From contig NC_088301.1 in the NCBI RefSeq assembly GCF_032854445.1, forward strand, positions 59,220,512 through 59,284,511: DNA of 64,000 nt, given 5' to 3'. Made by a program: the position numbers and the translations under genes. How positions within the stretch are numbered: position 1 is the first letter of the stretch; each line of letters starts with the position of its first letter. The notes beneath the pieces were generated by a model. The model made no database searches and was not told the DNA's origin. It worked only from the letters and a program-made list of their open reading frames with translations. Positions 25,534 to 38,275 of the stretch are shown in pieces. Source of the stretch: Liolophura sinensis. Taxonomy: Eukaryota; Mollusca; Polyplacophora; Chitonida; Chitonidae.

Positions 25534-26448
25534 AGTACAGAGAGTGGAGAAATCCCACGTAGGTATGTCATTATATTGCACTAACACTACTTTTCCAAAT
25601 AACTGTACTTTTTGTAGTGCCTTCGTTATGAGAGTAGATTTATGTTTGATGGTACAGCTACTCAATCCCGTAATAATGCGAGCTTTGTATGGAGATTTGT
25701 GCATTTTTGGAATCACTTAAAGTTGTGGTGTATTGGTGTGATGTGAAAGTCCTCTGAGAAAAGACTGATGTTTTTTTTTAATACTAGTATTGGTTGTTCT
25801 ACAAGACGTTGATGTTGCGGCAGCTGTTGTAGTGATATTAAGCTCTTCTGCAAGAACATGGAAGTAATAATTCTTGCAAACAAATATTATATTATTATGA
25901 ATCTTGTCTGCTGGAACAATAACATATATTTAACGTACATTAACGTACAAGATCATCAAGTAGCTTTCGCACGGTAGGATCTTTCAAAAGGATCTTGCTT
26001 GGCTGTCGAATGAGCATTAGTATTAATATCATGGATTACACAATACAATATACACAACTTTGTTCTTTACTAGCTCAAGCCAGGTGCCAAGGCCTAAGGT
26101 TCTACCTTCTCCCATTTACGTCATCTTTTGCAAAGTTTTCAAGCGGCGAAAGGACAATTTTCTTATTAGCTCTCATATTTATGTTTTTCGGCTCTCTGTA
26201 CAATATTAAGGTTACCAGTCATGACATGTTTACATGGATTGTAAGTAAAGTCTGACGATTCATAGTCCACTGTATCTACCAAAAGAATAATCTGACATCT
26301 CAAAATCTTCAACTGTTTTCGCGTAATTAAATATCTTCGTAGCGATATGTTTTGCATATTGGTAGGAAATGCATGGGGGCTCTCGTATGTTGAAATAATT
26401 CGGCACAGCATTGCTAACCTCTTGATCATTTAAAATTCGCGGTAGTTT
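25534..26448. other. Intergenic spacer between two SINEs
   Basis: No supported feature. An 86-codon open frame at 25995-26255 (+) ends in a hydrophobic stretch but matches nothing I recognise. Confidence 0.45.
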
Positions 26449-26717
26449 TATTAAATCAAGAGCGGGGCCTCTTTGGTGAAGTTAGTTAGCGCGCTAGCGC
26501 AGCGTAATGACACGGGAGCCTCTCACCAATGAGGTCACTGTGTGGTCATGCTGGCTTCCTCTCCGGCCGTACGTGGGAAGGTCTGTCAGAACCTGCGGGT
26601 GGTCGTGTGTTTCCCCCGGGCTGTGCCCGAATTCCTCCCACCATAATGATGCCCGCCGACGTAAATTGATTACGGCGTAAAACACCATTCAAATAAATAA
26701 ATGAATATTAAATCAAG
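26449..26717 (+). mobile_element. tRNA-derived SINE of a second family, 12-bp target-site duplication
   Basis: The 12-mer tattaaatcaag is present at 26449-26460 and 26706-26717. The insert begins ggggcctctttggtgaag and gttagcgcgctagcgcagcg (tRNA-like head with box A), has a GC-rich body (ttcccccgggctgtgcccg) and ends gcgtaaaacaccattcaaat plus an AAAT tail. The box-B region appears shortened. The family looks like one I know as abundant in molluscs. Truncated copies of its 3' part lie on the minus strand at 37806, 41748, 42222 and 45018. Confidence 0.9.
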
Positions 26718-27075
26718 GCCCCTATCTGAGTTCTTTTATTTTGGGAACAGTCTATTTTTAGCAGTCTAAACTGTTCGCATTGAATGATAAAGTCGAAAAT
26801 AGCATATGACTTGACATACACGGATCACATGGAGAAGTGCAGAAAATGTAGAAGTGGATGTTACTTCTGTAGCCACTTTACTCAGTATTTTAAGAGGAAG
26901 TGCATATGATACCGTGCGTGCTATCAGTTGTTTTCAAACAAATCTACCATGCAGGTTACTCACATTTTTGTAAGTTGTTAAACTTATGGCAGCGAGATTG
27001 AAATGAAGTGAGGCCAAGTCAAATATAACCCATAAAACACACTCATTGGATATCTTCTACTTGTTTATCTCAATG

Positions 27076-28000
27076 ACAGCAGTAGGAGAACTGGAACCTT
27101 AAGAGAACATAACCTGGGAATCATGGCCATTGAACATTTTCTACTTGTTCATCCCGGCGACAACAATGGGAGAACTGGAGCTTTTGGATAAGATACCCGA
27201 ATAAAACACCCTCGTGTTTTGCCAGCTATTCCCAATAACGTGAGAACTAGTACATTACTTGCAGTGAGGCGCCATGTTCTGTTTGCTCAACCCAATGACT
27301 GCATTGACAGAACTGGGATCTTGGAACAACTACAACCTTATAAAAACATAACCAGTGACACACACCCATTGGACATATTCTATCTCTTCATGCCAATAAT
27401 ACGCCGGTAGTGTAACTATTCTGACTCGATATTTCGGTATTTTATTTTGCCATCATCAGGAGAACAAGCCAATAAGGGCAGTGGAAAAACTTAACAAAAT
27501 CAGCGAAGGGCCTTTTTTGGACATATGTTATGCGTCGAAACAGATATTCGCATACCAGCCGTCACCAATAACGACGTTGCGCTACTGGAATATTGAGAGA
27601 TATGAAACCCGTAAAATACACCCAAAGGTTATGTTCTGCCTAATCATTTCAAGGATAAGTGTTGGAGAACTGGCACATTGTCGAACACAACCAATGGAAC
27701 ACATCGATTGGATATGTTACATCTGTTCATTCCAATGATGACCTTCATACAGCTGTGACCTTGTACAACAGAAACAGCGAAACACCTCACTGCACATGTT
27801 CTATCTGTTCCGCCCAGTGGATGGCATTGAGTGAACAGCAACCTGGCCGATTTAAAAATACCCCAATCGACATGTTTCTGGCGTCCCAATGACGATAGTG
27901 GGGGAGCTGGAACTTTGGGAGAACTGGAACCTTGGGAGAACTGGAACCTTGGGAGAACTGAAACCAGAGAACTGAAACTTTGAGAGAACTCGAACCTTAA
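27076..28000. repeat. Old, diverged tandem array containing the 17-bp motif
   Basis: Repeated blocks of about 65-95 bp share a run like cccaatgacgacagt followed by gggagaactggaacc and then catgttctatctgttc. Examples begin near 27075, 27158, 27228, 27290, 27575, 27640, 27730, 27815 and 27887. At 27905-27965 the 17-mer ggaaccttgggagaact is repeated almost perfectly three times. This looks like the ancestral form of the 23-kb minisatellite. Confidence 0.7.
27421..27475 (-). repeat. Dispersed repeat with hammerhead-like core
   Basis: Minus strand reads CTGATGA, then a spacer starting TGGC and ending CC, then GAAA. A related copy lies at 2290-2330 (minus strand, CTGATGA...GAAA). Stem III does not fold convincingly, so an active ribozyme is doubtful. 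Confidence 0.4.
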
Positions 28001-31000
28001 CCAGTGAAAGAGCCATGTTCTGCTGTTCATGACCCCAGCGGTGTATCACATTGCCTACGGATATAATAAGAGCTAGGACTGCAATGTTTTTAAAATTCTT
28101 CCACTAGTTTCTTATGCCGTTCTATCCCTCACTTATATCCACATAAAGGCAAAGATCATATGGTGAGTGCTTAAAACCTGTGTGAAATAACTAATTAAAA
28201 TGGAAGACTGCAGCTTGCTTATTTCGTTCCTTAGTTCCAATAGATAACATATTTAACGTTGAAGGTCGAAGATTTTAAAGACCAAAAAGATGTTTCACTT
28301 GTATCAATGTACAAGATTCTTGAAAATTTCTCGCTGTTCCCATATTGTGCAAACAAGGAGAAATCCTCACACATGAACTTCTTGGGCCGACATAATTTTT
28401 GACGAAATTACATTGGTCAGCAGGTTTGTAAGAATAAAGCAACATGTTCTGAAAAACTTTATTTCGCAAGATCAATCAAACGTTAGAGCATTTCCCGCTC
28501 TTTCTTACGTTAAGCATAAGTAATCAGCGATGAGACACAAAGATGGTTATGAAGAGGCTTTTAATGCTAAAGAAAATAAATCTGTTTGTGGCGTATGTCT
28601 GCGTTGAGATCTGATAAGATAAAGAAACACGAAATAAAATTTGCACTTATTAAAGCCCATTTTCATTCCAAATCCTTGAAATTGTAGAGAGCTGTCATTT
28701 CAGGCAGCCATTATGACCTACTTATCAACAATATCCGGCTACTGACGCTGCCGCCAATTAGGTCAACGTGAACAACTCTAAATATAGAACAGAGGCCTGG
28801 CAACAGCTCATAGCTAGAAACTTGAGGTGGCTTGATAGCTCACTCGGTCGAAATAGGTTAGCTGGCTTAACCGTCTGTGTGTCCGGGTGGATTTTAGCAA
28901 ACCTAGACACTTCAACACTGACGGTTGATAAATGCCAAGTGTGTGCACGGGATCCTTTTACGCTACAAGAAATGGCGGGCTACGACACAAAATCCAAAAG
29001 TTAACGAACAATTAGACCAGAATACACCAAGAAATCATGTAATACGTTTGTGTAGATTGGGCTTGATGGATGTTTGGCCTTCCGAGTAAAGGTTTACTTT
29101 TATGCTAACCTGAGATATCTGTTTGGTTACTGCTTTGCATTAAATATGTGCAACAGTAAATAAACGTATGGCATTGTGCATTCAAGATGCAATATCCGGG
29201 GAAAAACAAACACGTTCAGTAGGTGTTGGATTTGTGCAATACATCTGTATTCATAATATTTCACTAGATTGTTTTAGAATAAAAAAAGAATTTGCCGTTT
29301 TGTTTGAACTCCACACTTTTATTACATGTCTGTGCGTCTTTGCACATTGTCATTTTTTCGTCTCCATGTGCGCGGTAATGGAACCTTTCCGCGTACATAA
29401 TTAAGCTATCATGTGTACAGATGCGCCAGATTCTGCTGCTTTGAACTGGATTACCAGAAGGTTCTCATCGCAAACCTTCAGATTCTGCCTAAACGCTTTC
29501 TTGCATGGATACTGTAGTACTGAAGATGCAGAAGTACCACAAGCAGTGCAGTGTCCAGTGATATGTTGTGGTACATTTCCTGTCATACCAATGAAAGGGG
29601 TTTTATATACTCGAAAGAGGAAATATGCGTTGAAAATAGCATAAAACGTTCTTACAGAACTGGAAAATTACCATGATTGACACCAGGGCTAGTAGTTAAT
29701 AAACTTAGGATTCACGGTATGTCATATCTGGTAACACGGCTGCATTTGCTTGTATGCAACAAAATGATGCTACGCGATAAGAGTAGAAAACTCATCAATC
29801 TGTTATCCCGGCCTCTTTAGAATGTACAAGATATGCTTGTATGATTTTACAGATATGCGCCTATCCATCACAATTTTTCTGATTCTCTCTTCTTCTTATG
29901 CTTTAGAATGCAAGGTAGACGGTGTTGTGCTACATGGTTGCTATAGCAACAGCCTGCAGCGTTCTCGAACAAGAAAGAGATCCGTATGGATTTGACTCAT
30001 TTGATGTTGAGCGTTGGGTCCAATGCAGAATAACACCATGTACAGCCTGATGGTAATCACAGATGCTTTCCAGAGACAAAAATAAAATCGCCTTTCCGCC
30101 GTCTTTCAGACATGAATACAAGTATGACATTCCATGTGGTGATAATTAGTGACGCAATTAGGTCATATAGCGTAATACTATTGTAGAAACATGAGCTGTT
30201 TCTCAACATTCTGGCCTTAATGACGATCTCGTATTGAACTGTGGAAAACGGGTTTGAGAAATGAACCGTTTGCACATATGCGCGTCGCAATGACGCATTT
30301 AGTGCGACAAATTTGCCACTTATGAGAGCAGAGAACCTGTTGCTAACAATACCCGTGTCTATATATAGTTCCGCTACATGACAACAAGCTGTATCTCCGT
30401 TATAAGTTGAGACATTCATGAACACCACAAGCTGTAGTTCAGGTGTTCCCTTTACTTGGGGTCAGCTATATGTATATAGGCCCAGTTGGTTTGACTTATG
30501 TATAAGCCTATTTTTCCAATCGTTTAAAGGCTTGGTTGATTTTACCACTTTCGACATGCAGTACGTGTCTTCGGGAAGAGAGGCAATTCAAATGAATTCC
30601 TTATCTTTAGAGTCTTGGGGTTCGACAATATCCATCTGTATACGTATAACCTTATTTGAACGTGCAACATGTCAATCGATCAGAGTCGAAAGGTATAAAC
30701 TGCATGTAGTTTGTCATATTTTATTCAACTGATCTTATTCGACAAATTGACACAACGGGCTACTTTAAAATGTTTAGTTTGCGTATACGTGTGGTGTTTA
30801 AGAGTAATAAAAAATTACTAGGTTGGGGGTCTTTTATGGCTTTTACCGAAATAAAGAAATAAATAAAAAACAAACAAAAATGCCGCTCCAGCTTAACAAA
30901 AGTATTTGATATTAGCATTTTTATATATCTGCACAGGCATTGGAAAACCACTGAACACCTGGTGTTCAAATTCAAAGTGCTGTTAAATTTGTGGCCAGTA

Positions 31001-32475
31001 TATAGACAAATACTTACTTAACCTGATTTATGACGGAATCTGAACACAATTCTAGAGAATCACAATGTATTCATGATACAGAGCAAGTTCTGTATGTTAT
31101 AACCACTTAAAGTGGTTAGTAGACATATGAGAAATTCGTGATTTTCGATAAATTAAAAACGATGCACCGCCAAAATTATATCCACCTGTCTGAACTATAT
31201 ATATATGAACGCTTCTTTTAAATCACCATTTAAAGAGTGGGTGATACATAGCAAGTTAATCACTTAAGTGATGCACATGGACAGACAGAAGCTCAGGCCA
31301 AACTGACCGAGGGGTAAAAACGAATAAAATGATCTAATTATACTGTATGTATAGTCGTACTGTAGATCTCCAAGATGAGTGTACATGTGATACTTTTTGC
31401 ATTGTTTATTTGTTGCTATTTACATTTAGAATAAAACCCTATAACTGAGGCTATCAAAAGAAAGGTCATGTTCCACCGGTAACGTGTGACTACATGTCAA
31501 CTGTATCACACTGTCGTCACTGCTCTGGTTTTACTCTCTATACATGCTTTGGTCTTTCATAATATTAAACTGCATGGTGAGTCAAAATGATGACAGTTCA
31601 TTTCACTATAGGTCCGCATGAGGCACGGATCAGCGATATACTTATAGAAGCGTGCATTTAGTCGGGATTGCAGACATTCAACATTGGAACCATATATAAG
31701 TGCTTGAATTAACACTCATATATAAAATAACTGCATATATGCATGTATCAACATAAGTTATAATCCAGATCACTAGGCGATTATATACTTTGAACTTCAA
31801 AGTTTTCCATATTTGTCGAATTTCATCTTATATTAAACCTGTGGAAAATCGGGCCATGTTGGTTCTACAGGCATGGTAAGACATTTTACTTCACACGATC
31901 AGGGTATCAAATGAAAACGTCAATTAACAATACATTCCTCTCCCAAATATACACCGATCGAAAAGAAGACGTTGTTAATCTACTACCACAACACCTATTT
32001 CCAACATATACATGGAGTACAAGCAATATTTTATGTAAAATATGGCTTCATTTCTATGTGTACAGACGAGAAACAATGATGGTAATGGCCAAAATACTTC
32101 GAAGATTCACTACATTCTGTGTTCGGATATGATGTATATGGTTTCAAAGGTATTAACTTTTTCCAAGCCAAGATAGAAGTACGCCAAGGTAAAAACTTGC
32201 ACGTAAGTTTCGGTATTATCAAAAGGGATGACTCACACAGGGATGCGCACATATGGTCAAAATGGACGGATAGAAAATCTGATGTTGCGATAATGGAAGA
32301 GATTCAAAATGCTATCAAAATCTTACGTAACAGTAAAGTTACTTGTTATGATCAGAACAAACACATTTAAAGCACTGTCATAACCATGCCGATGTGTATC
32401 ACATTTGATACTTGTTGATGTACCAGTGTACATGTTTCTTGTATGATTCTTACGTTGAATTCCGAAAATGACATC

Positions 32476-32478
<3 letters not shown>
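28001..32478. other. Intergenic, nothing recognised
   Basis: About 4.5 kb. Open frames up to 123 codons (30057-30428, -) and 104 codons (30418-30732, +) have no recognisable domains. The open frame at 32119-32370 (+, 83 codons) reads more protein-like (GYDVYGFKGINFFQAKIEV) but has no start context or partner exons that I can support. Confidence 0.45.

Positions 32479-32554
<76 letters not shown>
32479..32554. repeat. (TA)n microsatellite
   Basis: 76 bases of pure TA, directly upstream of the LINE relic. Confidence 0.99.
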
Positions 32555-32557
<3 letters not shown>

Positions 32558-32599
32558 TAATTCAGATTTAATTGAAGCCAAGCATAAGCTATATACTGC

Positions 32600-34274
32600 A
32601 CATTCGTCTTCCATGCAAGCTCTTTAATGAGGGGTTTGGTGGCAAATACCTCGAATTATTATTTAAAAAAAACTCTCTACCCATCTATTAAACCATGTAT
32701 TGAGCAAGGAAAATTAGGTGGGAGCGCTCCAAGGTGAAAACCTTTCACCTTTAACATTTTTGCTTCACGTAAATGATCGTGAAAAAATTGGTAGTGACGC
32801 AGACAGCGCCCACTCTGTCCAATGAAATGAGTGAAATTACCGATATTTGCATACGCTTATGTTCATCGTATTGTTCTCCGATGACACAGTATTATTCTTG
32901 CTGATTTATGTCCATATCTTCCATACAACATAGCATTTCACTGAAAAGTATTGTGAACCTTGGGAGTTAAAAAATAAAAAATATATTAAGAAAAAACAAA
33001 ACAAAACAAAAAACAAATGCTCACAAATTTTACAACTTGCAACCACAATGTCTATTTTCTTTTCCAGATCAACGGTATACTGACACACAGTAGACGAATA
33101 TAAATATCTTGGGGTCAAAACATTGGTCTCTTTCTCAAGCAATGAAGAATTTAATATATGTAACGCAATGAAGCAGTAATATTAAGATTGAGACGTAAGG
33201 TTCACAATTCATCGTTTCAAAATGAATGTGGATTAAAGCTGTTTGATCGAATGATGTCGCTTATATGTCCATGTCAAGGAGAGGTTGTATCTGAAATGTT
33301 GTAAACAAAAATATTACATTTAGAACTAAAGCAGTGAACCCCCAAATTTCTTGCATGGCGTACACAGAAAATTGGGGGTATATTCTATATGTATAAAAAG
33401 TTTTACAGAAAAAGCGTCATTGTGGGCTAAAACCATCACATGTAACCAATAAAAGTTATCAAAATAGTTATCTGTAAAAAGATACAGATTTTTCTCTATC
33501 TTGGGGTAATGACCAATCATCTAAATTGGCATTTGTATATATAGTGTAGCACTAAACCATGTGTAGGATTCGCAAAATCTAGGAAAAGTAAACTGTCTTG
33601 ACAAAATAAAAGAGCAAATACTTAAAAATCAGTTCCCACGTTCCCAAGTGCCGGGGTACATCAGTCTCTCAAACACCGTTTTACACTATTTTTAAAACAA
33701 ACTTCGGTCTAGAGATATAACTGCTCGGGCCTAAATAGCATGATTTCGGTCAAGGAACCATCGATGAGTTCACAGTTTAGAAACAGACGTTGGCAAAATA
33801 TGCCGAGAACATGCCAAATCTGCTTACTTTGTGACACTTCTCAAATTAGCGATAATTCTATGTTTAAATGTCTGTCAGTAACCTGGCTCCACAAACTGTA
33901 TTTACCTAGATATTGCTCTACAAATCCAAAGTTCCAATACAAAGCTCGCGACAGCCCCGGTGTGTAGAAAAAGTAGATTTCATTAACATTTGGAAGTTTA
34001 TTAAAGCATGTAATAGTAATAACGAAATGTTGTATAATCCTGGTTTAGATAAGTGTAGTCATCTGTATGATTGTAAAGAACTCACCTTTTTTTCACTTTG
34101 TACACCCTACCGTTAACATCCCACACATCATATTTATTTATTTGCTCTCCTTCAGTTTTTGTCTAAACAAAGCTACATTATACCAACTCAGTCGTACAGT
34201 ATATCCGCCATGTATGTTTGTATAATGTCTACCTCCCGTGCCAGGGAGAATAAAGTTGAATTGAACTGAACTGA
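32600..34274 (+). mobile_element. Decayed LINE (non-LTR retrotransposon), 3' part of the reverse transcriptase ORF
   Basis: Read across many frameshifts and stops on the + strand, the segment keeps the order of LINE motifs. QGENLSPLTFLLHVND is at 32730-32777. MFIVLFSDDTVLF is at 32859-32897, where the catalytic YADD-type box has become FSDD (32874-32885). EYKYLGV lies at about 33096-33116. A Cys cluster CQICLLCDTSQISDN followed by FKC is at 33815-33880, and a LINE-type C-terminal helix FINIWKFIKACNSN at 33976-34017. The 3' end is gggagaataaagttgaattg with a degenerate TTGAA/CTGAA tail at 34274. Known role: RNA copying and target-primed insertion. This copy is 5' truncated and dead; similar elements could have mobilised the SINEs. 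Confidence 0.85.
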
Positions 34275-35055
34275 TATTCATGACATCGGCGGATAAAATT
34301 ATATCGTTCCAGCTTTCTCTGTATATTGTATTATCTATAGTAAGAGTTTTCATTTACATTTTGATTAAAATCTTGGTTCCCTCGTTTGGATTAGAAAGTT
34401 CTTCTGGCAATTAAATAAACAGAAAACATGATCTGTATGGTGATACCATGCATAGGCTTGGAAATTTTGCTGAAGGCTAAGTTTGAGCGTGTCGTGCGTT
34501 TAATTTTTAGAATGTTTGTCTTAATCCCAGGCATATCAGGGTAATCAGAGCGTCATGGGGTCATGTTTCTCATCCAGACGGCTTTAGCTTGAATCAGTGG
34601 ACTCAGAATGTGTTATAGATATTGGACAGCGGATATGCATTAACGGCTTAACGTGACGGATCGCACGCGTGATGTCAGGATTGTTCCCTCGTCACGAGAC
34701 ATGCAGCAGGGTCATGTGCGCCTACGTGACATCTGCTCACGCGACATAACAACAATATGCTGGTCCACAACTGTCAAATACCGATTGGCTAATAGCCGTT
34801 CTTACATCGACATGGTGCCCAGTGGAGTTCATTTAATGAAGTATGTGTCCTTTTCCCGATATGCTGCACTTTATATTATGTGCTAATGGATGTCCTTGAA
34901 AGCCTAGTTTGAAAAATAGGCAAATAAACGCTATAACATGGTTAGAAAACATTTCCTTGTTGAAGGCTTTATGATAAATTAACAGAAAACCAAACCCTCG
35001 AGTAATGCACACACCATAAAGAATAAGTGTTTACTACAGTAAACACTTTAATATA
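34275..35055. other. Intergenic, nothing recognised
   Basis: No supported gene. A near-palindrome aagtgtttact/agtaaacactt at about 35026-35049 sits just before the GT microsatellite. Confidence 0.5.
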
Positions 35056-35062
35056 TGTGTGT

Positions 35063-35112
<50 letters not shown>
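35056..35112. repeat. (GT)n microsatellite with short GC tail
   Basis: Alternating GT with one interruption, ending gcgcgcg; potential Z-DNA-forming sequence. Confidence 0.97.
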
Positions 35113-37800
35113 ATACTACACAAATCAGGTGGCTGCGCTCATTCTTATGGATGTGATATTCGCTGTACAGTTTATGCATTAGCAAATCAACTAACACCCA
35201 GACTGAGGTAAAATCCTCAAGTGGCCGTACATACAGTTTTATGTGTGATTATAATGTCCATAAGCAGAGACAGCATGTAGTCTGAGAATTGTTAGATATA
35301 TGGCTTTGAGTGACTATAGTTATTTATTCGCTGAGTCTCATGTCTGCTTTGACTGTTTAACTAACAAGAATGCTTATGTTTTTGTACGATTGTACTTGTG
35401 GCGACCTGGGTTGTCGAGTATAAATACGGTCGCCTCACACCACAGAGAAAACCACACACGTATGTATTCTGTGCCAAACTGGATCACGCCGACACCTTAG
35501 AATAGGTAATATTGGTATTTGACAATTAGACGGCCTAGTTTGGGAATACTGCATCTTGCTGGGGCGTATAATTTATGTACGTGACCTTGACATGGCGTAC
35601 CATTGATGCAGCACTGTGAATATGGCGTTATGATAGGAACCCAAGGGTACAGGACGATACAGCTAGTGCTATACAATCCATGTCAACAAAAGATGGGGCT
35701 GTCCATTAAGTGCCTCAGTCGCAATGGACGCATGTCGGATATACTGCTTTAGACACTTCCTTGATATACTGAGGCAACCCCTGAACAACCCATACCAATT
35801 GATAACAGGTTGGCTGCCAATTGGTTCTAAACTGTATGGTACCACGAGGATGGACCCTCACATGTGCAAGACCGATTAGTCTTTCAGAGTGGTGACTAGA
35901 TGGTTATGTTTGACTTTATCAACCAGTTCAAAACAAAACTGTAACCAAACTGTTACCAGTTGGTATTAAATCGGAAATGCGATACAATGTGTTACAAATT
36001 AAGTAACAAGTTTGACGCATGCAATGGATAACTGATCCTAAAAAGTCTTCACAATTACATTAAAGTTTCATAGTCTTTAATTCCTTTCAGTAGGATTCAA
36101 GAAACGTTAATGCTTTCTCGAAGGTATTAAATTATTCTTTTAACTAATGTTTATCTACATCAAGAATGTTCGGCTCCTTTAATATCACAACATACAGGCA
36201 TTGTCCCACCGCTTCCTGTATGTATTCCCCAGTATTTAAAAAGTTGTCTTAAAATTAAAGTTATATACCATGCAGAGAGCTGCCTTAATGATCCTTAAGC
36301 TATAGAATAAGTAACCTTTAGTTTGACATTTAGATGCGCAAAGTGTAAACTGTATTCTTATGGGTGATTGTCTTATTGAGATTTTTGTGTTACTTGTGAG
36401 TGTTACATGTATTCACCTCCGAATAATACTAATATTTTTTGTTACCTGGAAAATTTTTCTTTGCAGCAAGTGGCTGCTTGAATAACATATTTGTTATATA
36501 TAAACACTTTTCAAAGACCTTATTCAGATCGACCACTGAAAACATTCTGTTTAAGAGTTCGATGGCATGCATTAATGGATATAGCACTGTGCCAAACTAT
36601 ATAGACAATACACTATATCTGCTGCATGTGAAAATAGATAACGGGAAAGAGGACGTGTTTCACGTTAATAAATGTGGTCTTTCCGGGCTACTAAAACTTC
36701 TTCCTTCTTGGAAAATGTGTGTATGTGTATGTGTGTGCGCGCGTTGTTTCTATCAGGAAGGAAGGAGGAAGTTTTTCGGTTTCGAAAATTCTGGATTACT
36801 AGAAATCATGACGTTTACAGAAAATTAGCCTATAGTTACCCGTATGTTTATTGTTACATTTCTTAGTAGGTTTCATAAAATACTGAGAAGTTTTATTCAT
36901 TATGAAGTATGCGATCTTAGCCAACGTGCTTCAACGCGGTTAAGGATAGGTGTTGCAAGACATTCCCATATTAAGTCAGAAATATAAGATGGACGTGAGG
37001 CTTCAAAAATAAGGCCGATGATCTCATATCATTAAAATAAACTTGCGCCTGTGTCCTGTTGGATGCACTTGGGGATGATTGCATATGTGTTTTGTAAATT
37101 ACAGATCTAACAGATTTTTAGCACAATAACTGCTTAAGTTTTGCGTGAACATTAAAAACAAGTAATATTACATGTGTTATAAACAGTTCCTCAAATTTCG
37201 CATAACGCCAGTTTGGTTACGCACATTTTACATATCAACGGCATGCAATAATGGCCAATATAGTATATAAATTTAGCGATTATCAGTTTTAAATGCTTTT
37301 CATACAAATATGTCTATATAGCGCGCATATAACTCAAAAGGCCCGATCCTTCATATCTAAGCAATATCATAACCACCCAAAACAGTGTAGAATTTCTGTC
37401 TTTAGATGAAGGAGTGGAGGGAATATGCGTATGTCTCAATACCATTGAAGGATACAACTTTATCATGGATCAAAGCGTTTCAAGGTTTCATTTTGTGATA
37501 GTGATACAAGGCCGACTGCTTCGTAAGCATATCAATGCACGCATTTACCCAAGTGCAAGGTATAAATATGGTTAGACATATCCGTTCTAGTACCATAGTT
37601 GACGCTTTACCTATTTCAGTCTAAATGTACGCCTGTGTGAAATACGGTCGCCTTCACTGAAATGACTAAGTTTAAAATATCGTGAGGTGTAACTTACATA
37701 TTACAGTCATAGTGCAAAACATTTCTACATGAGGCTATACATGTACAGAAGGTTTTAACTGTTTCCTTTGGTTCGGTTAATTATTAGATTGCTACTTCAG
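35113..37800. other. Intergenic with one hairpin-flanked GT run
   Basis: The 129-codon open frame at 36439-36828 (+) has no recognisable domain and runs through a GT repeat (CVCVCVC). That repeat, near 36716-36742, lies between inverted arms aaaacttcttccttcttgg and ggaaggaaggaggaagtttt. Nothing else supported. Confidence 0.45.
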
Positions 37801-37805
37801 GTCTG

Positions 37806-37862
37806 TATTTATTTATTTATTTGATTGGTGTTGTACGTCCCACTCAAGAATATCCTCCGGGT
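37806..37862 (-). mobile_element. SINE 3' fragment (family of 26.5 kb)
   Basis: The sequence tttatttatttatttgattg, then gtgttgtacg and actcaagaatatcc, is the reverse complement of the SINE 3' end. About 55 bp remain. Confidence 0.7.
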
Positions 37863-37983
37863 CTGTATGTAGCGATCTCACCATGCCATAACTGTTCATT
37901 CAATTTATACTTGTGCATGAGCTAATGATAATAGTTATATTATATTTAAGGGAAAAAAGGGTTGCTTGAAAATCCTTAAATAA

Positions 37984-38275
37984 TCCTGGGTTGTAAATCG
38001 TAGGCTGTAACTGAATCCCAGATTGTAAATCGTAGGTTGTAACTGAGTCTCGGGTTGTAAATCGTAGGTTGTAACTGAGTCTCGGGTTGTAAATCGTAGG
38101 TTGTAACTGAGTCTCGGGTTGTAAATTGTAGATTGTAACTGAATCTCGTGTTTTAAATCATAGGTTGTAACTGTATCTTGCGTTGTAAACCCTGGGTTGT
38201 AACTGAATCTCGGGTTGTATATCCTAGATGGTAAATCTTAGGTTTCGTGTGAATCTCGGGTTGCAACTGGATGTA
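37984..38275. repeat. 32-bp tandem repeat, about 9 copies
   Basis: The unit consists of ggttgtaactgagtctc followed by gggttgtaaatcgta. The two halves both start GGTTGTAA, so the 32-mer looks like a doubled 16-mer. Central copies are almost identical; outer copies are degraded. Confidence 0.95.

Noticed and set aside
30057-30428. 123-codon minus-strand open frame
   Set aside because: No match to any family I know and no coherent continuation in neighbouring frames.
32119-32370. 83-codon plus-strand frame with protein-like text, just upstream of the LINE
   Set aside because: Does not resemble LINE proteins, and is separated from the relic by a TA microsatellite; unsupported.
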